From Pseudomonas sp. Irchel 3H7 (lineage in GTDB: Bacteria > Pseudomonadota > Gammaproteobacteria > Pseudomonadales > Pseudomonadaceae), in NCBI RefSeq assembly GCF_900187605.1, contig NZ_FYEA01000008.1:186001-250000 (forward strand): DNA of 64,000 nt. The letters run 5' to 3'. The notes beneath the pieces were generated by a model. The model had not been told where the DNA came from and did not search any database. It saw nothing but the letters and a program-made list of their open reading frames with translations. Each line of letters opens with the position of its first letter. The first letter of the stretch is position 1. Of this stretch, positions 16,751 through 26,327 are shown one piece after another. Made by a program: the position numbers and the translations under genes.

Positions 16751-17764
16751 ATGAGCTTTCGCACACTCGGGCACTCGGGCTTGCAGGTGTCCACCCTCAC
16801 CCTTGGCACGATGATGTTTGGCGAGCAGACCAGCGCTGAGGATTCGCTGCGTATCATCGACAAGGCCTGGGATCAGGGCATCAATTTCATCGACACCGCC
16901 GACGTCTACACCAACGGCCGTTCCGAAGAGATCGTCGGTGAAGCGATTGCCCGTCATCGGCATGAGTGGGTGCTGGCAACCAAGGTCGGTTTCGGCCCGG
17001 TGGACGGTGTGCCGAATCGCAGCGGTTTGAGCCGCAAACACATTTTCAATGGCATCGATGCCAGCCTGACCCGGCTCGGTACTGACTATCTCGACATCTA
17101 TTACCTGCACCGCGAAGACCACAACACGCCGCTTGAAGTGAGCGTTTCGGCGATTGGCGATCTGATTCGTCAGGGCAAGATTCGTTATTGGGGCTTGTCG
17201 AACTATCGCGGCTGGCGGATTGCCGAGGTGATTCGCATCGCCGATAAACTCGGCGTGGACCGCCCGGTGATCAGCCAGCCGTTGTACAACATCGTCAACC
17301 GTCAGGCCGAGACCGAGCAGATCACCGCGGCGCAAACCTACGGCTTGGGTGTGGTGCCTTACAGTCCGCTGGCCCGTGGCGTGCTCAGCGGCAAATACGC
17401 GCCGGATGTGCAGCCGGACGCCAACAGCCGCGCCGGGCGTCAGGACAAACGCATTCTGGAAACCGAGTGGCGCGTGGAATCACTGCGCATTGCCCAGCAG
17501 ATTCAGCAGTACACCGAACAGCGCGGCGTCGCGATGGTGGAGTTTGCGATTGCCTGGGTGTTGAACAACAGTGCCGTGACGTCGGCGATTGTCGGGCCGC
17601 GCACCGAAGCGCAATGGGATGCGTATACCAAGGCACAGACCGTGAAGATCACCGCAGCAGATGAGGCTTTCATCGATTCGCTGGTGACGCCGGGCCATGC
17701 ATCGACGCCGGGATTCAACGATGTCAGTCATTTTGTGTCGGGGCGTAAACCGCATCTGGTTTAA
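16751..17764 (+). CDS. Aldo/keto reductase
   Basis: A 337-residue NADPH-dependent TIM-barrel oxidoreductase. The catalytic tetrad is visible: D (FIDTADVYTNG), the following Y, K (LATKVGF) and H (YYLHRED), and cofactor binding lies in the SPLARGVLSGKY and GPRTEAQ regions. Such enzymes reduce aldehydes or ketones; the substrate is unknown. It follows the LysR gene by 68 bases and ends in a clear terminator, so it may be that regulator's target. Length is normal. Confidence 0.9.
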   Translation: MSFRTLGHSGLQVSTLTLGTMMFGEQTSAEDSLRIIDKAWDQGINFIDTADVYTNGRSEEIVGEAIARHRHEWVLATKVGFGPVDGVPNRSGLSRKHIFNGIDASLTRLGTDYLDIYYLHREDHNTPLEVSVSAIGDLIRQGKIRYWGLSNYRGWRIAEVIRIADKLGVDRPVISQPLYNIVNRQAETEQITAAQTYGLGVVPYSPLARGVLSGKYAPDVQPDANSRAGRQDKRILETEWRVESLRIAQQIQQYTEQRGVAMVEFAIAWVLNNSAVTSAIVGPRTEAQWDAYTKAQTVKITAADEAFIDSLVTPGHASTPGFNDVSHFVSGRKPHLV

Positions 17765-17784
17765 GCGTTTTCCCTTGTCCAGCA

Positions 17785-17810
17785 ACAGCCGATACAATCG
17801 GCTGTTTTTC
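17785..17810 (+). terminator. Intrinsic terminator of the aldo/keto reductase gene
   Basis: ACAGCCGAT and ATCGGCTGT stem with loop ACA, followed by TTTTC. Confidence 0.88.
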
Positions 17811-17876
17811 GTTGAAGCAAGCGCGATCAAACGGATGATTTGATTGAGCGTTCAGAAATAACCAGGGACTTAATAC

Positions 17877-19982
17877 ATGCTCAATCGCCCCGTTGAGGTA
17901 ACCAGGAAGCCTTTGCGCGGGCTGCTGTTCAAACTGTTTGCCGATAAGCTTCCTGCGCCGGCAGCGACCGCAACTGCGGTGGATCGCAAACCTTCGATTG
18001 ATTACCGTGCGGATATCGATGGGCTGCGCGCAATCGCGGTGTTGTTGGTGCTGATTTTTCACGGCGGCCTGGCGTTCTTCCCGTCAGGGTTTATTGGCGT
18101 CGACATCTTCTTCGTGATCTCGGGTTATCTGACCACCGCAATCATCATGAAGTCGCTGAACAACGGCACGTTCACTTTCTCGGGGTTCTACACGCGTCGA
18201 ATCTGGCGCTTGCAACCGGCCGTGATTGCGTTGCTGGTCGTAACGCTGATAGTCACCACGCTGCTGTATTTGCCCGATGACTATGTGGATTTTCTCAAAA
18301 GCGAAAAATACACGTCGCTGATCATCTCCAACCAGTACTTTTCCAAAGTCACCACGGGTTACGCCACGCCCGATGCGGCCAGTCTGCCGCTCTTGCACAC
18401 CTGGTCGCTGGCCATCGAATGGCAGTGGTACCTGGCGCTGCCACTGGGCCTCTGGTTGCTCTACCGTTATCTGGCGAAAAGCCTTTTCAAAGCAGCGGTG
18501 CTCGGCTTGACCCTGGCGGCAATGGCGCTCGCCCTGTACCTGTCTTACACGGCTCCTGAAAAAAACTATTACTTCTTCACCGCGCGAATTTTCGAATTGA
18601 TGATTGGCTCTTGTGCGGTCATCTTCAGCACGGACACGTTCAGGCTCAATCGCCTGAGCGCCACGCTGGTCTGCGCGCTTTCGCTGGCGACGATCATCTA
18701 CTGCGCCACCCTGGAAGATATCCTGCCGGGCTTTCCGCGATATCACGCCATTGCCGTGTGCCTCGCAACGGCAGCCTTGCTGTTTCCGGGTGTTGGCAAT
18801 GCAAGCATCACCTCGAAACTGCTGGCGTTCAAACCCCTGGTGTTTATCGGCACGCTCTCGTACTCCTTGTACTTGTGGCACTGGCCGATCCTGGCGGTGA
18901 TGAGTTACATGGGCATCGCGCTCACCCCGCCGATGACGATCGTTTACTTCGTCTCCACGTTCGTCACGGCCTGGCTCTGCTATGTGTTGATCGAAAACCG
19001 CTTTCGAAAGGCCAGGCTCGGCTTTGCCAAAACCCTGGTCGTGCTAATGATCGTGCCGGCGATCGGCCTGTCGCTGCTCCACGCGGCCAGCGTCAGACAA
19101 GAAGGCTGGCCGAACCGCTTCAACCAAGGCTACAACGACGTGTTCAACGGTTTGAAAGCATCTGTTCCGGCCACTCGCGAGGGATGCCTGGGTGTCAGCG
19201 ATGGCGCCGATCCTGGCTGCATATCGGGCGCCGCACAGGCTGCACCGCAAATACTGCTGATGGGCGATTCGTTTTCGAATCATTACTGGGGCTTTGTTGA
19301 AACATTGGCCAAGGATGCCAATCTTGCCGTGCTCACACAGGGCTATCCGGCGTGCCTGGCCTTGCCCGGGATCTACCTCTATGACGAGAGTAAATACACC
19401 AACGGGCTGTATCAAAAATGCCACAACGCCGCTCAACGCTATTACGACATGATCGCGAAGCGGCATTTCAAGTATGTGATCGTGGGTCAGTTCTGGGAGG
19501 CCTATCTCGACGATGACATCGTCACCAAACTCGATGACCCGCGCAGCCCGGAACTGTCAAGACAACGTCTCGGCACAGCGATCCGCAAGGCTCTGGATAT
19601 CATTGTCGAATCCGGTGCTACTCCAGTCCTTCTCGAGAACACGCTGCCTATGCCTGAGGGGATCAACACCTGCCTGCTGCAACAGGTCAAGTTGCGCGGT
19701 TTGATGGGCAGTGTCGAGCAAAGCAACCTCTGCGCCACGGCGCCATGGTCAGGTGCCAAAGAGCCGGTACTGGAACAACTCTTCAATGATCTGAAGGCTG
19801 AATATCCCGACTTGATCGTCATTGACCCGAAAATCGTGCAGTGCAAAGACGCCGCCTGCATGACCACCGTCGACGGTTTGCCGGTCTATCGTGATATTGG
19901 TCACGTCACCGATTATGCCTCTTACAAGTTCGGCGAGATGTACCTCAAGCGCTTCGGTAATCCGTTGAAGGTTGCTCAGTGA
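17877..19982 (+). CDS. Membrane O-acyltransferase with C-terminal SGNH domain (OafA/YrhL type)
   Basis: A 701-residue inner-membrane protein. Residues about 40-390 are the acyltransferase-3 domain with 10-11 membrane segments; YRADIDGLRAIAVLLVLIFH carries the conserved DGLR and histidine, and SLPLLHTWSLAIEWQWY is the other family signature. Residues about 420-695 form a periplasmic SGNH hydrolase-like domain with the nucleophile serine in LLMGDSFSNHYWG and a likely DxxH pair in YRDIGHVTDY. Such two-domain enzymes acetylate O-antigen, capsule or exopolysaccharide sugars. The gene stands alone, with no polysaccharide cluster nearby, so the acceptor cannot be told. Confidence 0.9.
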   Translation: MLNRPVEVTRKPLRGLLFKLFADKLPAPAATATAVDRKPSIDYRADIDGLRAIAVLLVLIFHGGLAFFPSGFIGVDIFFVISGYLTTAIIMKSLNNGTFTFSGFYTRRIWRLQPAVIALLVVTLIVTTLLYLPDDYVDFLKSEKYTSLIISNQYFSKVTTGYATPDAASLPLLHTWSLAIEWQWYLALPLGLWLLYRYLAKSLFKAAVLGLTLAAMALALYLSYTAPEKNYYFFTARIFELMIGSCAVIFSTDTFRLNRLSATLVCALSLATIIYCATLEDILPGFPRYHAIAVCLATAALLFPGVGNASITSKLLAFKPLVFIGTLSYSLYLWHWPILAVMSYMGIALTPPMTIVYFVSTFVTAWLCYVLIENRFRKARLGFAKTLVVLMIVPAIGLSLLHAASVRQEGWPNRFNQGYNDVFNGLKASVPATREGCLGVSDGADPGCISGAAQAAPQILLMGDSFSNHYWGFVETLAKDANLAVLTQGYPACLALPGIYLYDESKYTNGLYQKCHNAAQRYYDMIAKRHFKYVIVGQFWEAYLDDDIVTKLDDPRSPELSRQRLGTAIRKALDIIVESGATPVLLENTLPMPEGINTCLLQQVKLRGLMGSVEQSNLCATAPWSGAKEPVLEQLFNDLKAEYPDLIVIDPKIVQCKDAACMTTVDGLPVYRDIGHVTDYASYKFGEMYLKRFGNPLKVAQ

Positions 19983-20005
19983 TGTTTTCCTGCCACTGAC
20001 TACGC

Positions 20006-20087
20006 TTGTGGAGGAACGCCCGCAGGTTGCGATCTTTCGACTTTCAAAGGCGAGATCAAAGATCGCAGCCTGCGGCAGCTCATACAG
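20006..20087. repeat. REPIN, family B, between acyltransferase and rarD
   Basis: Left arm CCGCAGGTTGCGATCTTTCGA ending at 20040; right arm TCAAAGATCGCAGCCTGCGG starting at 20056 and running into CAGCTCATACAG. It diverges somewhat from the copy at 21074-21160. Confidence 0.82.
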
Positions 20088-20187
20088 GGGAATGTGTGTG
20101 AAGAATATTGAGCATTTGCCCAATATTCAGCACAAAAACCACGTATCCTTCGCGCCCCGTTTGACCATCAACCCCCGCGAGGACAGT

Positions 20188-21069
20188 TTGTCTAAAGGTA
20201 TCGCTCTATCGGTTTCAGCCTCGGTGCTGTTTGCCGTCATGTATTACTACACCTCGTTGCTCACACCGTTGAGTGGCGTAGAGATTTTCGGCTGGCGGAT
20301 GCTGCTGACCGTGCCGTGCATGACCGTGTTCATGCTGGTATCCGGGGAATGGCGGCGGGTGCTGGAGCTGGTTCGTGTGGTCGCGGCAAAGCCAAAACTG
20401 GTCGCCGGGTTGAGCGTCTCGGCTGCCCTGCTCGGTGTGCAACTGTGGCTGTTCATGTGGGCGCCGCTCAACGGCTACAGCCTCGACGTGTCGCTGGGCT
20501 ACTTTCTGCTGCCGCTGGCGATGGTGCTGACCGGACGGATTGCCTACGGAGAAAGTCTGTCTTATTTGCAGAAAATTGCAGTGTTCTTCGCCAGTTTGGG
20601 CGTGCTCAATGAGCTATATCAGGTCGGCGGTTTTTCCTGGGCGACACTGGTGGTCGTGGTCGGCTATCCACTGTATTTCGTCCTGCGCAAATACCTGAAA
20701 ACCGACCACCTCGGCGGATTGTGGGTGGATATGACGCTGATGCTGCCGGTCGCCTGGTGGTTTGTGCAGGGCGGCGAGCAAGGCTTGGGCGTGTTTGATC
20801 AATACCCGGGGCTGATGTGGCTGATCCCGCTGCTCGGCCTGATCAGTGCATCGGCGCTGGTGGTGTACATCATTGCCAGCCGATTGCTGCCGTTCAGTCT
20901 GTTTGGCCTGTTGAGTTATGTTGAGCCGGTGCTGTTGCTTGGCGTGGCGTTGTTGCTCGGTGAGAGCATCAAGTCCGGGGAATGGCTGACGTATATTCCG
21001 ATCTGGCTGGCGGTTGTGGTGCTGATCTTCGAAGGCTTCAAACACCTGACGCGGCAACGCCGCCCTTAA
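20188..21069 (+). CDS. rarD: RarD-type EamA permease (TTG start)
   Basis: A 293-residue inner-membrane protein of the drug/metabolite transporter superfamily with about 10 membrane segments. LLTPLSGVEIFGWRMLLTVP and the final GESIKSGEWLTYIPIWLAV match the RarD branch. The frame is open well upstream, but that stretch encodes a REPIN and is not conserved. TTG at 20188 (SKGIALSVSAS) with the upstream GCGAGGACAG ribosome site fits the family N-terminus, so the rare TTG start is preferred. Substrate unknown (RarD is named from a chloramphenicol phenotype). It stands alone. Confidence 0.86.
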   Translation: MSKGIALSVSASVLFAVMYYYTSLLTPLSGVEIFGWRMLLTVPCMTVFMLVSGEWRRVLELVRVVAAKPKLVAGLSVSAALLGVQLWLFMWAPLNGYSLDVSLGYFLLPLAMVLTGRIAYGESLSYLQKIAVFFASLGVLNELYQVGGFSWATLVVVVGYPLYFVLRKYLKTDHLGGLWVDMTLMLPVAWWFVQGGEQGLGVFDQYPGLMWLIPLLGLISASALVVYIIASRLLPFSLFGLLSYVEPVLLLGVALLLGESIKSGEWLTYIPIWLAVVVLIFEGFKHLTRQRRP

Positions 21070-21073
21070 AAGC

Positions 21074-21160
21074 AAAAGATCGCAGCCTTCGGCAGCTCCT
21101 ACATTTGGAATGCATTTTCCCTGTAGGAGCTGCCGCAGGCTCGGGCCGCGATCTTTTGAT
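21074..21160. repeat. REPIN, family B, after rarD
   Basis: Inverted arms AAAAGATCGCAGCCTTCGGC at 21074 and TGTAGGAGCTGCCGCAGGCT at 21122, the latter running to GCGATCTTTTGAT. It lies between the converging rarD and hppD genes. Confidence 0.87.
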
Positions 21161-21164
21161 CTTC

Positions 21165-21206
21165 AAAAAAATCCCGGCTCTGCATCGCTGCAGGCCGGGA
21201 TTTTTC
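21165..21206 (-). terminator. Intrinsic terminator of hppD
   Basis: AAATCCCGGC and GCCGGGATTT with a 16-base loop. A run of A on the plus strand (21165-21171) gives the U tract after hppD; TTTTT on the other side makes it possibly bidirectional. Confidence 0.85.
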
Positions 21207-21220
21207 ATTTCAGTGGCCGA

Positions 21221-22297
21221 TTACTCGGTGGCAAGCACACCACGACGCACTTGATCGCGTTCGATCGACTCGAACAGAGCCTTGAAGTTACCTTCGCCGA
21301 AACCATCATCGCCTTTGCGCTGGATGAATTCGAAGAACACCGGGCCCATCAGGGTTTCCGAGAAAATCTGCAGCAGCAGACGCTTGTCGCCCTGCTCCGA
21401 GGCGCCGTCGAGCAGGATGCCACGCGATTGCAGTTGATCAACCGGCTCGCCATGGTTCGGCAGACGGCCTTCGAGCATTTCGTAGTAGGTGTCCGGCGGC
21501 GCGGTCATGAAGCGCATGCCGATCTTCTTCAACTGATCCCAGGTCTTGATCAGGTCGTCGGTGAGGAACGCGACGTGCTGGATGCCCTCGCCGTTGAACT
21601 GCATCAGGAACTCTTCGATCTGGCCCGCGCCTTTGGACGACTCTTCGTTCAGCGGGATGCGGATCATGCCGTCCGGTGCGGTCATCGCTTTCGAAGTCAG
21701 GCCGGTGTATTCGCCTTTGATGTCGAAGTAACGGATCTCGCGGAAGTTGAACAGCTTCTCGTAGAAGTTCGCCCAGTAGGCCATGCGACCGCGATACACG
21801 TTGTGGGTCAGGTGGTCGATGATTTTCAGGCCGGCACCGACCGGGTTGCGATCAACGCCTTCGATAAACACGAAGTCGATGTCGTAGATCGAGCTGCCTT
21901 CGCCGAAACGGTCGATCAGGTACAGCGGCGCGCCGCCAATGCCTTTGATCGCCGGCAGGTTCAGCTCCATCGGACCGGTTTCGATGTGGATCGGCTGAGC
22001 GCCGAGTTCCAGTGCGCGGTTGTAGGCTTTTTGCGAATCCTTGACGCGGAACGCCATGCCGCAAACGGAAGGACCGTGCTCGGCGGCGAAGTACGACGCA
22101 ACGCTGTTGGGTTCGTTGTTGAGGATCAGATTGATCGCGCCCTGACGGTACAGGTGCACGTTCTTGGAGCGGTGGGTGGCGACTTTGGTGAAGCCCATGA
22201 TCTCGAAGATCGGCTCCAGGGTGCCCGGCACCGGCGATGCCAGCTCGATGAATTCAAAGCCCATCAGGCCCATTGGGTTTTCGTATAAATCTGCCAT
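21221..22297 (-). CDS. hppD: 4-hydroxyphenylpyruvate dioxygenase
   Basis: A 358-residue non-haem Fe(II) enzyme that turns 4-hydroxyphenylpyruvate into homogentisate in tyrosine breakdown. It has the two VOC domains of bacterial HPPD. Iron ligands are visible as H in IIDHLTHNVYRG, H in GIQHVAFLTDD and E in GPVFFEFIQRKG. The N-terminus MADLYENPMGLMGFEF and the length are normal for Pseudomonas. It is a single gene with a 245-base upstream gap and a strong terminator; the hmg genes for homogentisate are not in the window. Confidence 0.97.
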   Translation of the reverse strand: MADLYENPMGLMGFEFIELASPVPGTLEPIFEIMGFTKVATHRSKNVHLYRQGAINLILNNEPNSVASYFAAEHGPSVCGMAFRVKDSQKAYNRALELGAQPIHIETGPMELNLPAIKGIGGAPLYLIDRFGEGSSIYDIDFVFIEGVDRNPVGAGLKIIDHLTHNVYRGRMAYWANFYEKLFNFREIRYFDIKGEYTGLTSKAMTAPDGMIRIPLNEESSKGAGQIEEFLMQFNGEGIQHVAFLTDDLIKTWDQLKKIGMRFMTAPPDTYYEMLEGRLPNHGEPVDQLQSRGILLDGASEQGDKRLLLQIFSETLMGPVFFEFIQRKGDDGFGEGNFKALFESIERDQVRRGVLATE

Positions 22298-22542
22298 GGT
22301 GGCACCTCATCATTTCTTATCAATTAACCAGGGTTATTTGTCAGTCATGTGAGGTCGGTGGGTGGCGCGCAGGAGATGCCACGCACACTGCGGGCGAGAA
22401 AGTCACCGTAGATCAGTTGAAACCCGAATATCTTCATTGTCGACCCAAGGCTCTTGCGGGCGAGGCTTCTGCTGCCAGAAGACGATTATTATTGTATGCG
22501 TAACCCGATTCTACACAGCGTAAATAGGCTTGTCTGCTCTCT

Positions 22543-23490
22543 CTATAAAATCCGCTTTCTGGCGCCCGGTGCAAGGGGTTTGTTACACAGGTAAATGCCC
22601 GTCAGGATCAGTGCGCCACCTCCATACATGGCCAATGTCAGGTGTTCGTCCAGCAACACTGCGCCGAAGACCACGGCCGTCAACGGGTTCAGCGCGATAA
22701 ACACCCCGCTGCGCGTCGCGCCGATTTTGCGGATACCGTGGTAATAGCCGATGTAGGCCAGCGCCGAGCCGAGGACGCCGAGGTAGGTCAGGCTCAGCCA
22801 TTGCGGCAGCCCCAGATCATCCAGCGCCTCCCAGCTCAGTTCGCCGCGCACAGCCGCCACAACCCACAACATGAGCGTGCCGATCAGGATCGAATACGTC
22901 ACGGTCTGCACCGGCCCCAGCGTCTGATTCAATTCACGGGAAAACAACGAGTAAACACCCCATCCCAGCACACAGCCGAGGATCAACAGATCACCGATCC
23001 ATGCGTCAGGCGTTGCAGCCAGTAATTGCGGATTACGGCTGACGATCACTAGACCAGCGCCAACAATACAGGTGGCGATTCCGGCGACCTTCACCCGCCT
23101 CAAGCGTTCTTTGAACAACCACCATGAGGCCAGACCGATCACCGCCGGGTTCAACGCGACGATCAACGAAGCCCGCGACGCGTTGATGTATTGCAGGCCG
23201 TAAAAGAAGCACAGGTTGTAGAAGAAGATCCCGAAGAATCCCAATAGCATCAGTTGCAGCCACTGCCTTGGGGTCGGCCGCGCCAAGGGGATCCGCGCCA
23301 GCCACAAAAAGCCCAGCAACGCCGCACTGGCCAGCAAGAAGCGCAGGCTGGCGGCGAACATTGGGCTCAGGCTGCCGGCCAGGAAACGTCCGGCGACAAA
23401 GGTCCCGCCCCAGATCATGGTGACCGCCGCCAGAGTCAGGTAAACGGCGATGTCGGATGAAGTTGTGTGTAGCTGCTCAACGTTGCGCAT
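22543..23490 (-). CDS. EamA-family (DMT) exporter
   Basis: A 315-residue inner-membrane protein with about 10 membrane segments and two EamA repeats (AAVTMIWGGTFVAGRFLAG at the first helix, WGVYSLFSREL at the start of the second). ATG at 23490 (MRNVEQLH) with GGAG 6 bases upstream is preferred to an in-frame codon 13 residues earlier. It is divergent from a LysR regulator with only 78 bases between the starts, the usual arrangement for a regulator and its exporter target. Substrate unknown; amino acids or metabolites are typical. Confidence 0.88.
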   Translation of the reverse strand: MRNVEQLHTTSSDIAVYLTLAAVTMIWGGTFVAGRFLAGSLSPMFAASLRFLLASAALLGFLWLARIPLARPTPRQWLQLMLLGFFGIFFYNLCFFYGLQYINASRASLIVALNPAVIGLASWWLFKERLRRVKVAGIATCIVGAGLVIVSRNPQLLAATPDAWIGDLLILGCVLGWGVYSLFSRELNQTLGPVQTVTYSILIGTLMLWVVAAVRGELSWEALDDLGLPQWLSLTYLGVLGSALAYIGYYHGIRKIGATRSGVFIALNPLTAVVFGAVLLDEHLTLAMYGGGALILTGIYLCNKPLAPGARKRIL

Positions 23491-23554
23491 GACGCTCCAG
23501 CCCAAGGAAATTGAGGAATGCCGTATCATTCACCTCATTCCCCATCATCGTAAA

Positions 23555-23570
23555 ATGAGCAAATACTCAT
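23555..23570 (+). promoter_or_regulatory. Dyad ATGAG-N6-CTCAT overlapping the LysR start codon
   Basis: ATGAGCAAATACTCAT spans the LysR start at 23569. A second weaker dyad, GGAATG-N15-CATTCC, lies at 23515-23541 in the shared promoter. Either could be the LysR binding site for autoregulation and exporter control. Confidence 0.4.
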
Positions 23571-24438
23571 GACCCTTACCCAACTGGAGATCTTCTCAGT
23601 GGTCGCCGAACTGCGCGGTTTCACCCTCGCGGCGCATCGGCTGGGGATTTCACAGTCGGCGGTATCCCATGCGATGAAAGCGCTGGAGCAAGAACTCGGC
23701 GTCGAGCTGCTGCGTCGGCACCAGTCGACAGTGGAACTCAGCGATATCGGCGAGCAACTGTTGCTGCGCGCCCGCGCGATGCTCGGTCTGGCCAACACCT
23801 TGCGTCAGGAAGCCGCCGATGCGCGCGGTATGAAAAGCGGCACCTTGCGCATCGGCTCGTTCGGACCAACATCGTCGATCAAACTGTTGCCCAATATTTT
23901 GCGGCGTTATCGAGAGGCGCATCCGGGCATCGAGGTGCACATCGATGAAGGACCCGATCGACAAGTGACCCAGTGGCTCGAAGAGCGGCGGATCGACATC
24001 GGTTTTGTGGTGCTGCCCCAAGATCGCTTCGACACGTTTGCGCTGATCGAAGACCAGATGGTTGCCCTGCTCCCTGTAGGTCATCCGCTGGCAGCGCGAT
24101 CGGCATTGACTCTCAAGGACTTGTGCGACGACCCGTTCGTGCTCACCGAGGCGGGTTCTTCAGAACTGGTATCGCAGCTGTTCATGGCCGCGCGCTTGCA
24201 ACCGAATATTCGCTATCGCTGCTCGCAACTGCTCAGCACCCTCGACACCGTCAGCCGTGGCGATGGCATCACGATTGTTGCCGAAGGCTCATTGCCGGAG
24301 GAAGCAACGTCTCACTACGTGAAAAAGCCGTTGTTGCCCGCCGTGCAGCGCCAGGTCGGACTTGCCGTCCTCGATCAGCGCCAGGCCTCTCCCGCCACCC
24401 TGGCCTTTATCGAAGTGGCGTCGCGGATGAATCTTTGA
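23569..24438 (+). CDS. LysR-family transcriptional regulator
   Basis: A 289-residue LysR regulator beginning MTLTQLEIFSVVAELRGFTL; helix-turn-helix at about 18-37 (AAHRLGISQSAVSHAMKALE), then an effector domain (LRIGSFGPTSSIKLLP, GFVVLPQD, VSRGDGITIVAEG). It is divergent from the EamA exporter, so it probably controls that gene. Length is slightly short but normal. The effector is unknown. Confidence 0.9.
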   Translation: MTLTQLEIFSVVAELRGFTLAAHRLGISQSAVSHAMKALEQELGVELLRRHQSTVELSDIGEQLLLRARAMLGLANTLRQEAADARGMKSGTLRIGSFGPTSSIKLLPNILRRYREAHPGIEVHIDEGPDRQVTQWLEERRIDIGFVVLPQDRFDTFALIEDQMVALLPVGHPLAARSALTLKDLCDDPFVLTEAGSSELVSQLFMAARLQPNIRYRCSQLLSTLDTVSRGDGITIVAEGSLPEEATSHYVKKPLLPAVQRQVGLAVLDQRQASPATLAFIEVASRMNL

Positions 24439-24556
24439 TGAGCAGCGCAAGCGCCTTCTGCCATCTATCCTCCCTTCTGGCTGATGTGATTTTCAGCGGC
24501 GCGCCGTTATCCGGCCTGCATTCGAGAGCCCCACTCCACCGCGACAGGATGCGCCC

Positions 24557-26092
24557 ATGCCGTTGACCGCCAGACCCCGCCGCAAACGCAGCGCCCGCAT
24601 CGTCGTCACACTGCTCAGTGGCTTGCTTCCGGTGCTGCTGGGCAGCGTAATTCTCTACGTGCAGGCCGAACGCACGCTGGAACAAGGTTCACAACAGACT
24701 GCGGAAGAGGCGTTGCGCCAATTCGAATTGATGCTCGACAACACGGCCCAGGCAGCCCGTGAATTGCTGCCTCTGGCCGGCCAGACTTGTGAGAACGTCA
24801 AGCTCGCCCTGCGCGAGCAAGTGACCCGTCGCCCGTTCGTGCGCTCGACCAATCTGGTGTGGGACGACAACCTCTATTGCAGTTCGTTGTTTGGCGACTT
24901 CAAGGAAGCCGTCAACGCGGGCGACTACAACCAGGGCAAGTTGTGGCTGATGAATGGCAACCCGGTAACACCCAACACCGCTCTGTTGGTCTATCGGCTC
25001 AGCGAGGGTCGCGGCGGCGCACTGACGACACTCGACGGCTACCATCTAAGCAACATGTTGCGTCTGATCGGCCGGCACATGTTGCTGGTGCTGCAAGTGG
25101 GTGACAACTGGCTGTCGGCCGACGGCAAAGTACACACTGGCGCCCTGCCCGCGTTGCCGATAGCACAACACACACTCGATTCTTCGCGTTATGCGTTCAG
25201 CGTTTCTGCGGGATTTCCCGAGGGCGAAACCTGGCGCTACATGGCCGATGAATACCCGCCGCTGTTCAGTCTGCTGATCTTTTTTGGCGTGGTCTCGGGT
25301 GCCATCGGCCATGTCTTGCAGAAGCGCTCGACGTCTCCGAGCCACGAGATGCTTCGGGCGCTCGAGGCAGGCGAATTCATTCCTTACTTTCAGCCCGTAG
25401 TGCATGGCGACAGCAAGAAGTGGTCGGGGGCCGAAGTGCTGATGCGCTGGACTCACCCCAAAGAAGGACTGGTGCGCCCGGACCTGTTTATTCCATTCGC
25501 CGAGCATTCGGGGTTGATCGTGCCGATGACCCGCGCCTTGATGCAACAAACCGCTGCGCTGCTGGGACCGCTGTCATCAACGTTCACCCCGCCCTTTCAT
25601 ATCGGCATCAATATCACCGCGAGCCATTGCAAGGATCTGGAACTGGTGGAGGACTGCCGGGCGTTTCTCGCCGCGTTCGTGCCCGACAGCATCAGCCTGG
25701 TGCTGGAGTTGACCGAGCGCGAATTGATCGAGCCGACCGACATCACCCGGCAACTGTTCGAGCAACTGCATGCACTGGGCGTGAAGATCGCGATTGACGA
25801 CTTCGGTACCGGTCATTCAAGCCTCGGCTACTTGCGCAAATTCAATGTGGATTTCCTCAAGATCGATCAGAGTTTCGTCGCCATGATCGGCGTCGATGCG
25901 CTGTCCCGACACATTCTCGATACCATTATCGAACTGTCGGCCAAGCTTGATCTGGGTATTGTTGCCGAAGGTGTCGAAACTCAGGCGCAAGCCGATTATC
26001 TGACTGCACATCACGTCAACTTTCTGCAAGGCTACCTGTTCGGCAAACCGATGCCGGCCGCGGAGTTCATCAGCGCATTAACTCACCATTAA
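24557..26092 (+). CDS. Cyclic-di-GMP phosphodiesterase with CSS-motif sensor and EAL domain
   Basis: A 511-residue inner-membrane enzyme. TM1 is at about 14-36; the periplasmic CSS-motif domain at about 40-232 has the paired cysteines QTCENVK near 76 and LYCSSLFGD near 107; TM2 is at about 236-254; the EAL domain at about 265-505 has the metal and catalytic residues GAEVLMRW (EVL form), NITASHC, ELTERELIEP, IDDFGTGHSS, LKIDQSF and EGVET. All catalytic residues look intact, so it should hydrolyse c-di-GMP. CSS-domain enzymes are regulated by disulfide state in the periplasm. It is a single gene after the LysR regulator. Confidence 0.93.
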   Translation: MPLTARPRRKRSARIVVTLLSGLLPVLLGSVILYVQAERTLEQGSQQTAEEALRQFELMLDNTAQAARELLPLAGQTCENVKLALREQVTRRPFVRSTNLVWDDNLYCSSLFGDFKEAVNAGDYNQGKLWLMNGNPVTPNTALLVYRLSEGRGGALTTLDGYHLSNMLRLIGRHMLLVLQVGDNWLSADGKVHTGALPALPIAQHTLDSSRYAFSVSAGFPEGETWRYMADEYPPLFSLLIFFGVVSGAIGHVLQKRSTSPSHEMLRALEAGEFIPYFQPVVHGDSKKWSGAEVLMRWTHPKEGLVRPDLFIPFAEHSGLIVPMTRALMQQTAALLGPLSSTFTPPFHIGINITASHCKDLELVEDCRAFLAAFVPDSISLVLELTERELIEPTDITRQLFEQLHALGVKIAIDDFGTGHSSLGYLRKFNVDFLKIDQSFVAMIGVDALSRHILDTIIELSAKLDLGIVAEGVETQAQADYLTAHHVNFLQGYLFGKPMPAAEFISALTHH

Positions 26093-26327
26093 CTAAGCCG
26101 GATTAAGACGAGCGTCCCGATCAGGCGCACCAAATTGATACAAAAGACCGCTGTTGTTACATGAAGACAACATCAGGATTTACTCTTGGCGCATTAACTA
26201 CTACAATTTTTTCAACCTGAGCAAGATTGGCAGGTGAGCCATTTATCACCGAGTCGCTTCAAGGCTCTTGGCTTATTAGCTTTGTTTGCGGTTGGTATCA
26301 GCCAAACACACTATTGGAGTAAAGATA

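Noticed and set aside
19972..20187. N-terminal extension of RarD to an earlier start
   Set aside because: The extra 72 codons translate a REPIN and overlap the acyltransferase stop; TTG at 20188 has a ribosome site and a family-like N-terminus.
21110..22288. A 392-codon open frame on the plus strand
   Set aside because: It is antisense to hppD and begins in a REPIN.
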